64,000 nucleotides of DNA from Pelagimonas phthalicica (GCF_004364805.1 NZ_SOAP01000001.1:1302001-1366000), one strand, 5' to 3'. Counted from the stretch's first letter, positions 26,137 to 35,195 are shown. The notes: generated by a model not told the origin, from the sequence alone. Program-made: numbers and translations.

Positions 26137-28308
26137 TTAAAGCTTGCCAATCGACCAGAAGAAGGTCTCGCCCGAGCTGTCATCGACACCATCATTGTCG
26201 GTGCTGACAAAAGCCGAGCCGTCCGGCAGGATCGCCAGGCCTTCGATCTTGTCGGTGACGTAACCGCCAAAGGACTGCAGATCTGGGATCAGGTCGCGCA
26301 CTTCTTCTTTGGACACGACGGGCAGAACCTCACCCAGTTTCGCAGGCACCATTTCGGCAGCCGGGATGCGGTAGATTTTCTTGGTCACAACGTCCGACCC
26401 GATCTGATTGTCGCGCTCGATGACATAGACGTAATCGCCATGTGCCACGATCTCGGACAGACCAACCCAGCCCTTTTTCGGCTCGGCTTTGGGATAGTGA
26501 ACCGCGCCCCATTCCTTGGTTTCAAGGTTATAAGCCACCAGTTTCACGTGGTTCTTGGGGTCGTCTTTCCATTCGCGCTGAACGGCCATCCACAGAGTAT
26601 CGCCAATCATGGTGATGCCCTCAAAGCCAAAGCGTTTCTCAACCGCCATCAGCTCAGCTGGCAGGCCAATTTCCTGCTTATGGCTTTTGATCAGACCATC
26701 GCCGTCGACGTGGTAAACCGCGTGCGGGATCGCGCGGTCGGTGCGCCCCTCAGAGGCAAGATAGAAACCACCCTTGCCGTCCAGAGTGATGCCTTCGAGG
26801 TCCAGTTTCTGGGCAGCGGCACCATCGGCGCGGTGAACGCGGATCACGTCAACGATCTTGGCCGGTGTCTGGCTGGCATCGATCTTGAAGATCGACGGCT
26901 GGAAGCCAAAGAAGCTGTCATTGACCGCATAGATCATGCCGTCTTTGTCAGCCACCATGCCCGAAATCGCGCCCCAGCCGATCAGCTCTTTGGCACCTTC
27001 GGAGGTCAGGGTCGGATACTGAGGGGCCGCATCCTGCAGCTCATACATCATGACATGGGCACGCGGGCCCTTGTCTTCGATCAGATCTTTTTCATTGGCG
27101 GATACCAGCAGGTTGCGCGCGGGCAGGGCAACGTACCCCTCTGGGCCAACACCCGATGGCAGGATCTGTTTCAGAACCGGCGCGCTGAGATCGGTGACGT
27201 CATAGACACCCACAGCGGACCCACGCTCGGACCCGACAAAAACGTAAGGCGTGTCGCCGAATTTGGCGAATTCGATGCTTTCCGGCTCAACGCCTTTGCT
27301 GTCGGAACGCTTATCCGGGTAGTGGCCGATCTGAACCAGCGCGTGCTCAAAGCTCGCCCCACTTTCATAGACAACCGAACCATCCTTGTTGAAGATGGTC
27401 CAGCCGCGCGAGCCACCATCCATGTCGCCCTCATTGGCGGTGGCAAAATGGTCGGCATCGATCCACTTGACCGCATCAGGTTCACGGACACGGCCCATTT
27501 GGCTTTCGGTGAAGAGCAGCGCGCCGCGCTCATCCGTGGCGTCGATGCCCTCGAGGTCAACGGCACCGGCTGAGAAGTGGTTCAGGATCTCGCCATCCTT
27601 GGACACAACAACCATGTGGTTGTTCTCCTGCATGGTGACGACGATCTCACCATTGTCGTTGATGTCGACAAATTCGGGCTCTGGATCTTCGGGGGAAACC
27701 TCGGCCAGGCCAGTCAGCTCGATCATTTTCAGCGTGTCACAGGCAGGCACATCACCGTTCAGAGCAACGGTGACCAGAAAGCCAGCGGGCAACTGACCGG
27801 TACGGCCATCGCCCAGATCCTCGTCACGCTCGTTTTCGATGGCGACGGCCACAAAAGACCCATCCTTGGCCACCGCGATGCTGTCGGGCTGACCGCCCAG
27901 ATCACAACGCGCAGCTTCGGACCCGTCAGCAATGTTGATCGCGGCCAGGAAGCCCGATGGATCGGTGTAAGACTCGGACGTGTTCACGCCAACAATGGCA
28001 TTGACACCGGCAACACCAACCGAAGTCGGCTCACCCTCCAGGGCGATATTGCCCAGCGGCTTGGGGTTGGCAGCATCGGTGATGTCGATACGCCCCAGCA
28101 CGCCCAGCGGACTGTCCGTATAGACCAGCGTGTTACCGTCGGCGGTTGCGGCAATGATTTCGGCCGAAGTTTCGGCCTTTTTGTCTTCGCCATCTGCCAT
28201 GTTCATTGGCGTGGCAAAGCTGGAAATGCGGTTGAAATTCATTTCTGCAAAAGCGGTTCCAGCGCTAAGCGCCAATACCGAAGTCAAGCAAAACGTCTTA
28301 AAGCCCAC
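26137..28308 (-). CDS. Secreted esterase-like/phytase-like beta-propeller protein
   Basis: 723 aa with a Sec signal (residues 1-21, AGTAFA before EMN). The N-terminal half has repeated beta-propeller blades (for example IIAATADGNTLVYTDSPLGVLGRIDI and GQPDSIAVAKDGSFVAVAIENE). The C-terminal half (about 440-720) resembles the esterase-like activity of phytase domain, with LDLEGITLDGKGGFYLASEG and KIEGLAILPDGSAFVSTDN. It is probably a periplasmic or extracellular phosphoesterase, but activity is inferred only. It is acidic, as expected for a marine exported protein. A promoter embedded in a long inverted repeat lies upstream. Confidence 0.85.
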   Translation of the reverse strand: MGFKTFCLTSVLALSAGTAFAEMNFNRISSFATPMNMADGEDKKAETSAEIIAATADGNTLVYTDSPLGVLGRIDITDAANPKPLGNIALEGEPTSVGVAGVNAIVGVNTSESYTDPSGFLAAINIADGSEAARCDLGGQPDSIAVAKDGSFVAVAIENERDEDLGDGRTGQLPAGFLVTVALNGDVPACDTLKMIELTGLAEVSPEDPEPEFVDINDNGEIVVTMQENNHMVVVSKDGEILNHFSAGAVDLEGIDATDERGALLFTESQMGRVREPDAVKWIDADHFATANEGDMDGGSRGWTIFNKDGSVVYESGASFEHALVQIGHYPDKRSDSKGVEPESIEFAKFGDTPYVFVGSERGSAVGVYDVTDLSAPVLKQILPSGVGPEGYVALPARNLLVSANEKDLIEDKGPRAHVMMYELQDAAPQYPTLTSEGAKELIGWGAISGMVADKDGMIYAVNDSFFGFQPSIFKIDASQTPAKIVDVIRVHRADGAAAQKLDLEGITLDGKGGFYLASEGRTDRAIPHAVYHVDGDGLIKSHKQEIGLPAELMAVEKRFGFEGITMIGDTLWMAVQREWKDDPKNHVKLVAYNLETKEWGAVHYPKAEPKKGWVGLSEIVAHGDYVYVIERDNQIGSDVVTKKIYRIPAAEMVPAKLGEVLPVVSKEEVRDLIPDLQSFGGYVTDKIEGLAILPDGSAFVSTDNDGVDDSSGETFFWSIGKL

Positions 28309-28351
28309 GACGGTCTCTCCTCATAGTTTTTCGAGCGTCCGGATGGCCTTT

Positions 28352-28407
28352 ATTACGGCTGCGCAACGGTTTTATGTCAAACCTAATAAAAGTCCTGTTG
28401 CGCAGCC
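28352..28407 (-). promoter_or_regulatory. Promoter overlapping an 11-bp inverted repeat, upstream of phytase-like gene
   Basis: On the minus strand TTGACA (28375-28380) is followed after 17 bp by CGTAAT (28352-28357). The arms GGCTGCGCAAC (28357-28367) and GTTGCGCAGCC (28397-28407) are perfectly complementary. One arm fills the spacer between -35 and -10 and the other lies just upstream of -35, the layout expected for repression. Confidence 0.6.
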
Positions 28408-28414
28408 GCAGTGT

Positions 28415-29260
28415 TTATTTGATGGCCAACGCCTCGACCTTGCCAGTCAGCATATGCGGCATGAGGATGACACCGTCACCGGCCCCGATATCTGCCAGCC
28501 CTTGCCCAAATTGCGCGGTTTTGGACACCTCGCCGCTGTCAGAGACTTCAAAGATTTCGCCGGTGATCCAGTCATTGACCAAAAGCTTGCCGTTCAAGCG
28601 GATGACACCATCGATATTGGCCAGCTGAGATACGATGACCTCGACCTTGTCTGTGCCCGGTGTCCAGGCGATCAAATCACCTGGCGCATCGGTGGTGAAA
28701 TCCTCTTTCATCCCGGGGCCCCAATTGCCAATCAAAAGGCGGTCCTGATCCCATAGCAGCCCGTTTGGATGTGTCAGCGAACCACCCTGCAAAATCGGTT
28801 CGACATTGCCGTCAGAATAGCGCCAGATCGTGTGGGTCAGCATATCGCTGATATAGACATTTTCACCGTCCGAGGTCACATCATTCAGCAGCCCGGCCTC
28901 GTCGACCTTGATGCTGTTGACCAGCGTGCCCGTGGCCAGATCGACAATCCGCAGCGTGTCCAGATCCGCCGCAAACAGATGACCGCCAGCAATGGCCATG
29001 CCTTTGGGGGCGTGCATCCCGGTGATCCACTGCTTTTCAATCACCTCGCCCGAGGCGGACAGCAAGGACAGAAAGCCATTTCCATCCGGCTCAAAAGGGG
29101 AGCCGACCATATTGCTGACCACGATCTGGCCGGTTTCTTGCAGCTCGATCGCGGATTCCGGCCAATCAAAGCCTTCTGCGCTCCAGATCGTTTCCGCTTG
29201 GGCGGTCATCGCAAAGGCAGAGGCAAGCACAGTCATCGTCAAGGTTTGGAGTTTCATCAT
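28415..29260 (-). CDS. Exported SMP-30/gluconolactonase-like beta-propeller protein
   Basis: 281 aa with a signal peptide (about 1-22, MTAQA before ET). It has six-blade propeller repeats such as APKGMAIAGGHLFAADLDTLRIVDLATG, LLNDVTSDGENVYISDMLTHTIWRY and HPNGLLWDQDRLLIGNWG. The N-D-containing segments resemble the metal site of SMP-30 lactonases, but catalytic assignment is uncertain. A structural or ligand-binding propeller is possible. It lies upstream of the phytase-like gene on the same strand and is divergent from the XRE regulator. Confidence 0.8.
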   Translation of the reverse strand: MMKLQTLTMTVLASAFAMTAQAETIWSAEGFDWPESAIELQETGQIVVSNMVGSPFEPDGNGFLSLLSASGEVIEKQWITGMHAPKGMAIAGGHLFAADLDTLRIVDLATGTLVNSIKVDEAGLLNDVTSDGENVYISDMLTHTIWRYSDGNVEPILQGGSLTHPNGLLWDQDRLLIGNWGPGMKEDFTTDAPGDLIAWTPGTDKVEVIVSQLANIDGVIRLNGKLLVNDWITGEIFEVSDSGEVSKTAQFGQGLADIGAGDGVILMPHMLTGKVEALAIK

Positions 29261-29269
29261 TGATTTCCT

Positions 29270-29283
29270 TCATCAGTTGATGA
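29270..29283. promoter_or_regulatory. Palindromic operator candidate between SMP-30-like and XRE genes
   Basis: TCATCAGTTGATGA is a perfect dyad (TCATCA, GT, TGATGA) 10 bp upstream of the SMP-30-like start codon. It is a plausible site for the divergently encoded XRE protein. Confidence 0.4.
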
Positions 29284-29318
29284 GGGAAAGATCTATTTGC
29301 GATACCGATCTTCAATAT

Positions 29319-29346
29319 TTGACATTCTTAGCATCATATTTAGATA
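29319..29346 (+). promoter_or_regulatory. Candidate promoter of the XRE gene
   Basis: TTGACA at 29319-29324 and TAGATA at 29341-29346, with a 16-bp spacer, 29 bp upstream of the start codon. Confidence 0.4.
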
Positions 29347-29374
29347 CTCAATCACGCAACCAAGGATCAAACCC

Positions 29375-30142
29375 ATGCATGCCAACAGCTTTGCCATCCT
29401 GCAACAGGCGCTTAAGGCGCGAAACATGACCTATGCGGATCTGGCAAAACGGTTGGACCTGTCCGAACCCACCATCAAACGGATATTCTCGCAGCGCGAT
29501 TGCAAGCTGAGCCGGTTGTTGGAGATCTGCGACGTGCTTGAGGTCAACCTATCTGATGTCGTGGATCGCGCCGAGCGCAGCGTTGATGCCCCGCTGACGC
29601 TGCCCATCGAAGTCGAAGCAGCGCTGGCCAAGGATAAGAGCCTGTTTCACTATTACATCCTGTTGCGCGACAAGGTCTCGGCGGAACACATTCTGGGCCG
29701 CTACAACCTGTCTCAGGATCAGCTCTTTGCCCTGGGTATGAAATTGGAGCGGTTGAACCTGGTTGAGATACGGGAGAATGGCCAAGTGCGGCTAATGTGG
29801 CCCGGCCCGATCCAGTTTCGCCAGGACGGCCCGCTGATGGCCTATATCCGCGAGCTGAACTTGCGGTTCCTGAACATGGTGATGACATCTTTGGGCGAAG
29901 AGCATCAGTTTTTCACCACAGTGTCGCGCCGGATGCGGCCCGATAGTGGTGCCGAAATTCAACGTGAATTGGCGGCCCTACATGCCAAAATTGCGGAATT
30001 GGCGCGGCAGGATCAACTGCTCTTTGCCGATAGCGAGCTGATGACGTTCAAATTCACCGCAGCTTGGGGGGCGATCAAGTATCATGAGGTTTTGCAGATT
30101 GAGGCCCCCTGCCCACAAGGCGAGAAGGTGGGGGCACCCTAA
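29375..30142 (+). CDS. XRE-family transcriptional regulator with long C-terminal domain
   Basis: 255 aa. The lambda-repressor-like helix-turn-helix covers about residues 8-62 (LQQALKARNMTYADLAKRLDLSEPTIKRIF). The remaining 190 residues form a helical domain I do not recognise. It includes a winged-helix-like stretch (LGRYNLSQDQLFALGMKLERLNLVEIRENGQVRL), so the protein may sense through it or dimerise. The ATG at 29375 has AAGGA eight bases upstream; an upstream in-frame extension from 29297 overlaps the promoter. Divergence from the two propeller genes suggests it controls them. Confidence 0.85.
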   Translation: MHANSFAILQQALKARNMTYADLAKRLDLSEPTIKRIFSQRDCKLSRLLEICDVLEVNLSDVVDRAERSVDAPLTLPIEVEAALAKDKSLFHYYILLRDKVSAEHILGRYNLSQDQLFALGMKLERLNLVEIRENGQVRLMWPGPIQFRQDGPLMAYIRELNLRFLNMVMTSLGEEHQFFTTVSRRMRPDSGAEIQRELAALHAKIAELARQDQLLFADSELMTFKFTAAWGAIKYHEVLQIEAPCPQGEKVGAP

Positions 30143-30161
30143 GAAAGGACGCCCCATTAAT

Positions 30162-32234
30162 TTACTGTGACATGCTTTCGGCCAGGCGCATTAGGGTGAT
30201 GGCCTCTTGGCGGTAGCCATAAGGGTCAGCGCCCTTGGCCCCCTGCGCCAGCTTGATCGCATCGCCAAAGGACCAATCACCAATCAGGTCTGAGCCGCGC
30301 AGGATTTGGCCAAAACCGGCGATGGCCAGGGCGAAATCCGCATCTGCAAGCGCATCGGTGTTTTCGACAATCGAGGCCTCGATCAACTGGCTTTCATCTG
30401 CTCCGGGGGCTTTGTAACGCAGGCGCAAAAAGCCCAGCTCATCACTGTCCACCGCCTCTGGCGCAGCGCCATAGCGCAGCGGATCTGTCAGGCGCGCCTC
30501 TGATCCGACAGGGGTGATCTCATAAAGCGCGGTGACCTGATGGCCTGCGCCAATTTCTCCGGCATCGACCTTGTCATTGTTGAAATCCTCGCGTTTCAGG
30601 GCGCGGGTTTCATAGCCGATCAACCGGTATTCAGCGACCTTGGCCGGGTTGAATTCGACCTGAATTTTTACATCATCTGCGATGGGCACCAAGGCACCGG
30701 TCAGTTGATCCACCAGCACTTTGCGCGCCTCGCTCAGCGTGTCGATATAGGCGGCCATGCCGTTGCCGGTCTGTGCCAAGGCCTGCATCGTCGCATCATC
30801 CAGATTGCCGCGACCAAAGCCCAGGACAGACAGATAAGTGCCGCTGTCGCGTTCCTTGGCGATATAATCCTTGAGCTCATCTGGATCATGAATGCCGATG
30901 TTGAAATCGCCATCCGTGGCCAGGATCACGCGCGAGGTCTTGCCCTCTTCTGCCATTTCCTTGGCGGTGGCATAGGCCTGTTGCAGCCCCTCTTGCCCGG
31001 CAGTGCCGCCACCCGCTTGCAGGTTTTCCAGGGCTTGCAGGATCTTGTCGCGCTGATCCGCCGGGGTCGGGTCAAGCACACGGCCCGCGCTGCCAGCATA
31101 GGTCACGATGGAAACGCTGTCATTCTCGGTCAACTGGCCCAGCATCAAACGAAAGCTTTGCTTGAGCAAGGGCAGTTTGGTGGGCTGGTTCATGCTGCCC
31201 GATGTGTCGATCAGAAAGACAAGGTTCATCGGCGGGCGTTCATCCGGCATCATGCCTTGAAGGCCGATATGCACGATCTGTGTGCCATCATTCCAAGGCG
31301 TATCGGTCACGCCAATGCTGGGCTGAAATGGCTGATCGCCGGTTGGGGCCGGGTAGTCGTAAGAGAAGTAATTGACCATCTCTTCGATCCGCACCGCGCC
31401 GTCGGGGGGCAGAGTGCCATAGGTCAGCGAGTTGCGCAGGATCGACCAACTGGCCGTGTCCACATCGATGGAAAAGGTCGAAACCGGGTCTTCGGCGGTG
31501 ACTTTCAGCGGGTTGGCCTCGGCCTCGGGGAAGGCTTCGGTGTTTTCCTCTACGACAATCACAGGCTCCATGGGCGGCATGGAAAGCTGCGCACCGCCAC
31601 CGGAATACATCTGGGTCAAACCGCCATTGGCGGCCCCAACGCGCGGGCTGGCTTTGGCTGTTGGCATCGGTGTTGGTGCTGGCCTTGAAACAGGCGCACC
31701 GAAGGCCTGGCCATTATCTGTTTCTCCTGAGAGGGAAAAGGTGACATCCATATCCGTGTGAAACAATGTTGTTTCACCGCCTTCTGGAACGGTGCCTATG
31801 TCTGCACTTCCCGATAGCGCAATGCCCCCTTGCTGCGGTGCCTCGGCCTCTTCAACGACAGGCTCTTGCGCAGGGTCCAAGGACAGCAGTTCGCCCCCCG
31901 GTGCATTTTGCTCGGTCACAATGGCACCGGGCATGCCGGGTATTTGATCCCTTACAACCGGTACAATCATCACCAGCCCCAAAGCGGCCAGCGCGGTGGT
32001 TGCGGTCAAAACTCCGCGGGTCGAGAAATTGGCAATCATTTTTCTTACTCCTCTGATCAGCCCGTTTTCCGGGCGTTCAGAGGTCAGACGCGTGTCATCC
32101 GCATTTCCTTGGGAAGAAAATTGCAAATCGTCAAAATTTTCCATCGCGCGGGCAAGGTTTTCCGCCTTGCGCGTATCGTCAGCCTTTGGTGTGGCCGCAT
32201 CCAATGCGCGTTTGAGATCATCAAAATCGCTCAT
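30162..32234 (-). CDS. Membrane-anchored von Willebrand A protein (YfbK-like), sigma-factor partner
   Basis: 690 aa. Residues 1-72 are a charged cytoplasmic segment and about 74-95 a single transmembrane helix (VLTATTALAALGLVMIVPVV). A Pro/Glu-rich periplasmic region follows, with YfbK-type sequence (FSIDVDTASWSILRNSL). The VWA domain (about 330-510) has an intact MIDAS: DTSGS, the later Thr in GGGTAG and Asp in ILATDGDFNIG. A C-terminal YfbK domain completes it. The ATG at 32234 overlaps the ECF sigma stop codon and has GGAGG upstream. The N-terminal part occupies the place of an anti-sigma factor in such operons, so it may hold the sigma factor; that is inference. Confidence 0.9.
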   Translation of the reverse strand: MSDFDDLKRALDAATPKADDTRKAENLARAMENFDDLQFSSQGNADDTRLTSERPENGLIRGVRKMIANFSTRGVLTATTALAALGLVMIVPVVRDQIPGMPGAIVTEQNAPGGELLSLDPAQEPVVEEAEAPQQGGIALSGSADIGTVPEGGETTLFHTDMDVTFSLSGETDNGQAFGAPVSRPAPTPMPTAKASPRVGAANGGLTQMYSGGGAQLSMPPMEPVIVVEENTEAFPEAEANPLKVTAEDPVSTFSIDVDTASWSILRNSLTYGTLPPDGAVRIEEMVNYFSYDYPAPTGDQPFQPSIGVTDTPWNDGTQIVHIGLQGMMPDERPPMNLVFLIDTSGSMNQPTKLPLLKQSFRLMLGQLTENDSVSIVTYAGSAGRVLDPTPADQRDKILQALENLQAGGGTAGQEGLQQAYATAKEMAEEGKTSRVILATDGDFNIGIHDPDELKDYIAKERDSGTYLSVLGFGRGNLDDATMQALAQTGNGMAAYIDTLSEARKVLVDQLTGALVPIADDVKIQVEFNPAKVAEYRLIGYETRALKREDFNNDKVDAGEIGAGHQVTALYEITPVGSEARLTDPLRYGAAPEAVDSDELGFLRLRYKAPGADESQLIEASIVENTDALADADFALAIAGFGQILRGSDLIGDWSFGDAIKLAQGAKGADPYGYRQEAITLMRLAESMSQ

Positions 32235-32770
32235 GCTTCGGCCTCCTTCATCGCTTTGAGTTTCTTTTTCGCCTCCGAGATGCGCCAGCTGATCGTACCT
32301 TCGGAGACACCGAGTATCTTGGCAACCTCCGCATGGCTCAGCCCGTCCAGGATCAACACCAGCGTTTCCCGCAACTCGGGCGGTGTCAGTGCATTCATGG
32401 CAAGGCGCAACCAATCCGCCCGTTCCGCCTGTTCCTCTTCGACGGCGCGGCGCGCGATTTCCCAATCACCCCAGCCCTCAGCCGCCTTGGCATGGCTGGC
32501 ACGGCGGCGAAACCGATCCCGCGCCGCGTTCATCACAATCCGATAGAGCCAGGTCATCACCTTGGCCTCGCCCCGAAAGCGGCAGAGCTTGGCCGGCAGA
32601 GCGGCACAGATATCCTGCACCAGATCCTCAGCCTCGGCCTTGCTTCCGGTCAGGCGAAAGGCCAGCCGGAACATCGGGTCATAGATCCGATCCAGCAAAG
32701 CCGCAAAGGCTTGCCGATCTCCATTCGCTGCGGCCAGGGCCAGGTCTTTGTCACTCACAGTCATACGCAT
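32231..32770 (-). CDS. ECF-type RNA polymerase sigma factor
   Basis: About 179 aa, two-domain sigma-70 of the extracytoplasmic-function class. Region 2 includes LAFRLTGSKAEAEDLVQDICAAL and VMTWLYRIVMNAARDRFRRR. Region 4 includes LTPPELRETLVLILDGLSHAEVAKILGVSEGTISWRISEAKKKL. The start is uncertain between ATGs at 32770 and 32764. Its stop overlaps the start of the VWA gene (ATGA), and no classical ChrR- or zinc-type anti-sigma gene is nearby. The promoter it recognises cannot be read from one locus. Confidence 0.92.
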   Translation of the reverse strand: MRMTVSDKDLALAAANGDRQAFAALLDRIYDPMFRLAFRLTGSKAEAEDLVQDICAALPAKLCRFRGEAKVMTWLYRIVMNAARDRFRRRASHAKAAEGWGDWEIARRAVEEEQAERADWLRLAMNALTPPELRETLVLILDGLSHAEVAKILGVSEGTISWRISEAKKKLKAMKEAEA

Positions 32771-32824
32771 CTCATGACTTGGACGCAGCCCAAAGCGCAA
32801 TCCTTGGATACCTTACCCGATTTT

Positions 32825-33613
32825 TTAATTCAGCAGGTCGCGCACCATATCGCTGGACGGGTTGGCCAAGGCGTCGATCACGTCGAAATGGTGTTTTCCA
32901 GGCACGACCTCGTGACCACAGGCCCAGGCTTCGGCCAGCCAACGGGCTTGATCCAGAAAGACCGGGCGTTCCTCTGCGCCGACCCAGACGGTGACCGCAA
33001 CATCCGGTTTGGGCTGGAAAATCGGGCTTTCGGCCTGCGCCTCGGCCTCGTCCACTTTCAGCTCAGCATTCATCGTCAACTGCATCAACGGACGTAGATC
33101 CGAGACCGGAGAGATCGGCTGCACCTTGGCCAAACGCGCCAGAATGTCGTCGGGCAGAACACCGGGCGCGCACATGCGCGACACAAGATGCCCGCCAGCC
33201 GAATGCCCGGACAAGCGCACAGGCCCCTCGATTTCGCGCGCCGCGACGGTGATCGCATTGGCAATCTGACGGGTGATGTCGGCAATCCGCACACGCGGAC
33301 AGAGATCATAAGACGGAACCGCCACGGCCCAACCTTCGGCCTGCGCTCCAGCCGCCAGATGCGACCAATAAGATCGATCAAATTTCAGCCAATAGCCCCC
33401 ATGAACAAACACAACCAAACCCTTTGGTGTGCCTTCGGGCATGAACAGATCGAGCACCTCGCGCGTGCCATGGCCATACATCAGACCCAGCCGCGCCCGC
33501 CCTGTCAGCGCCTGGGATTTGCGAAACTTATCGGCATCCACCGCCCAACGATCCGGGTAGCTTTCCCCGTCCGGGATATAGGCGGCATTGGCATAGGCGT
33601 CATCTAGGTCCAT
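32825..33613 (-). CDS. Alpha/beta hydrolase, kynurenine formamidase-like
   Basis: 262 aa. The oxyanion-hole motif HGGYW (about 90-94), the nucleophile elbow GHSAGGH and a late His in GKHHFDVID give a complete serine hydrolase triad pattern with Asp candidates. HGGYW with GxSAG is typical of arylformamidase-type carboxylesterases, so N-formylkynurenine is one possible substrate. No other kynurenine genes are in the window. It stands alone on the minus strand, divergent from gabD, 55 bp from the sigma factor gene. Confidence 0.85.
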   Translation of the reverse strand: MDLDDAYANAAYIPDGESYPDRWAVDADKFRKSQALTGRARLGLMYGHGTREVLDLFMPEGTPKGLVVFVHGGYWLKFDRSYWSHLAAGAQAEGWAVAVPSYDLCPRVRIADITRQIANAITVAAREIEGPVRLSGHSAGGHLVSRMCAPGVLPDDILARLAKVQPISPVSDLRPLMQLTMNAELKVDEAEAQAESPIFQPKPDVAVTVWVGAEERPVFLDQARWLAEAWACGHEVVPGKHHFDVIDALANPSSDMVRDLLN

Positions 33614-33695
33614 CGGCTCTTCTCTTTTGGCTCTATACTTTTACTTCACCAGATGCTTTGCCTAATGCCAAGTCAGAAACTCCAGGGAATTTCAA

Positions 33696-35162
33696 ATGTC
33701 CGCAACCAACCTCAAAACCCTGCTCAAGGATCCCTCGCTTTTGGAAACCCGCGCCTATATCAATGGCGCTTGGGTCGAGGGCAGCGCCACGTTTGACGTC
33801 GACAATCCGGCACGCGGCGACATCATCGCACAGGTCACCGATCTGACCCGAGAAGAGGTCGCCGGTGCGATTGACGCCGCTTACGTGGCGCAAAAGGATT
33901 GGGCACAATGGACCGGCAAAGAGCGCGCCAATGTGCTGCGCAAATGGTTCGATCTGATGATGGCAAATCAGGATGATCTGGCCACCATCATGACCGCCGA
34001 ACAGGGCAAACCGCTGGCCGAGGCCAAAGGTGAGGTCGCCTATGGGGCCTCTTTCATTGAGTTCTTTGCCGAAGAGGCCAAGCGTATCTATGGCGAAACC
34101 ATCCCCGGCCATATGCGTGACAAGCGTATCATGGTGATGAAACAGCCCATCGGTGTGGCCGCCTCGATCACGCCTTGGAACTTCCCCAATGCCATGATCA
34201 CCCGCAAGGCCGCCCCTGCGCTGGCCGCGGGCTGTTCCTTTGTGGGCCGTCCGGCTTCGGAAACACCTCTTTCGGCTTTGGCCTTGGCGGTTCTGGCCGA
34301 GCGTGCAGGCATTCCGGCGGGTGTGTTCAACATCCTACCCAGCATGGATGCGCCTGGCGTCGGCAAAGAGTTCTGCGAAAACCAAAAGGTGCGCAAGCTG
34401 ACCTTTACCGGCTCCACCAATGTGGGTCGTATCCTGTTGCAGCAGGCCGCGCATAACGTGATGAAATGCTCGATGGAGCTGGGCGGCAACGCGCCGTTTA
34501 TTGTGTTTGACGATGCCGATGTGGATGCCGCCGTCGAAGGGGCCATCGTCTGCAAGTTCCGCAACAATGGTCAGACCTGCGTCTGCGCCAATCGCATCTA
34601 TGTGCAGGCTGGTGTCTATGAGGAGTTCAGCACCAAACTCGCCGCGCGCGTGTCACAGATGAAGGTCGGCGACGGGCTTGAAGAGGGCACTGAGCTCGGC
34701 CCCCTTATCACCCCCGCCGCGATCAAAAAGGTGCAGGATCATGTCGCCGATGCCACGGCCAAAGGCGCTGAGGTGATTTATGCCGGTGAGACACCGCAGG
34801 CACCGGGCAATTTCCTCGCCCCCACCATCGTCAAAGGGGCCACGCGCGAGATGGCGGTCTCAACCGAAGAAACCTTTGGCCCGCTCGCCCCGATCTTTAA
34901 ATTCGAGACCGAGGACGAGGTCATCGAGCTCGCCAATGACACGATCTTTGGCCTCGCCTCCTATTTCTACGCCAAAGACCTCAGCCGCGTATATAAAGTC
35001 GCCGAGGCGCTGGAATATGGCATCGTCGGCGTGAACACCGGCATCATCTCCACCGAAAACGCGCCCTTTGGCGGCGTCAAACAATCCGGCCTTGGCCGCG
35101 AAGGCAGCCATCACGGTATCGAAGACTATCTCGAACTGAAATATGTCTGCCTGACAGTCTAA
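33696..35162 (+). CDS. gabD: Succinate-semialdehyde dehydrogenase (NAD(P)+)
   Basis: 488-aa aldehyde dehydrogenase. The catalytic Cys295 sits in GQTCVCANR, the general-base Glu in MELGGNAPF, and the cofactor-binding stretch is TPWNFPNAMITRKAAPALAAGC. Length and the GRPASETPLSALAL segment fit GabD. It would finish degradation of 4-aminobutyrate, the product expected from putrescine catabolism, although its locus is 15 kb from the polyamine genes. Glutarate-semialdehyde dehydrogenase is an alternative. AGGGAA precedes the ATG. Repeat copy C lies directly downstream. Confidence 0.9.
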   Translation: MSATNLKTLLKDPSLLETRAYINGAWVEGSATFDVDNPARGDIIAQVTDLTREEVAGAIDAAYVAQKDWAQWTGKERANVLRKWFDLMMANQDDLATIMTAEQGKPLAEAKGEVAYGASFIEFFAEEAKRIYGETIPGHMRDKRIMVMKQPIGVAASITPWNFPNAMITRKAAPALAAGCSFVGRPASETPLSALALAVLAERAGIPAGVFNILPSMDAPGVGKEFCENQKVRKLTFTGSTNVGRILLQQAAHNVMKCSMELGGNAPFIVFDDADVDAAVEGAIVCKFRNNGQTCVCANRIYVQAGVYEEFSTKLAARVSQMKVGDGLEEGTELGPLITPAAIKKVQDHVADATAKGAEVIYAGETPQAPGNFLAPTIVKGATREMAVSTEETFGPLAPIFKFETEDEVIELANDTIFGLASYFYAKDLSRVYKVAEALEYGIVGVNTGIISTENAPFGGVKQSGLGREGSHHGIEDYLELKYVCLTV

Positions 35163-35195
35163 AACCAACGCCAGCCCCGCGCGCCTCTTTGTGTT

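Noticed and set aside
26119-27573. 484-codon plus-strand frame opposite the phytase-like gene
   Set aside because: Antisense to a full-length exported protein with signal peptide; composition and lack of motifs mark it as a frame shadow.
28309-28414. Pho box upstream of the phytase-like gene
   Set aside because: No pair of CTGTCAT-like direct repeats at the required spacing was found; only the inverted repeat and a sigma-70-like promoter are visible.
32235-32465. 77-residue N-terminal extension of the VWA protein
   Set aside because: It would overlap the sigma factor gene in another frame, is Arg/Gly/Cys-rich, and the internal ATG at 32234 has a GGAGG site and ATGA coupling.
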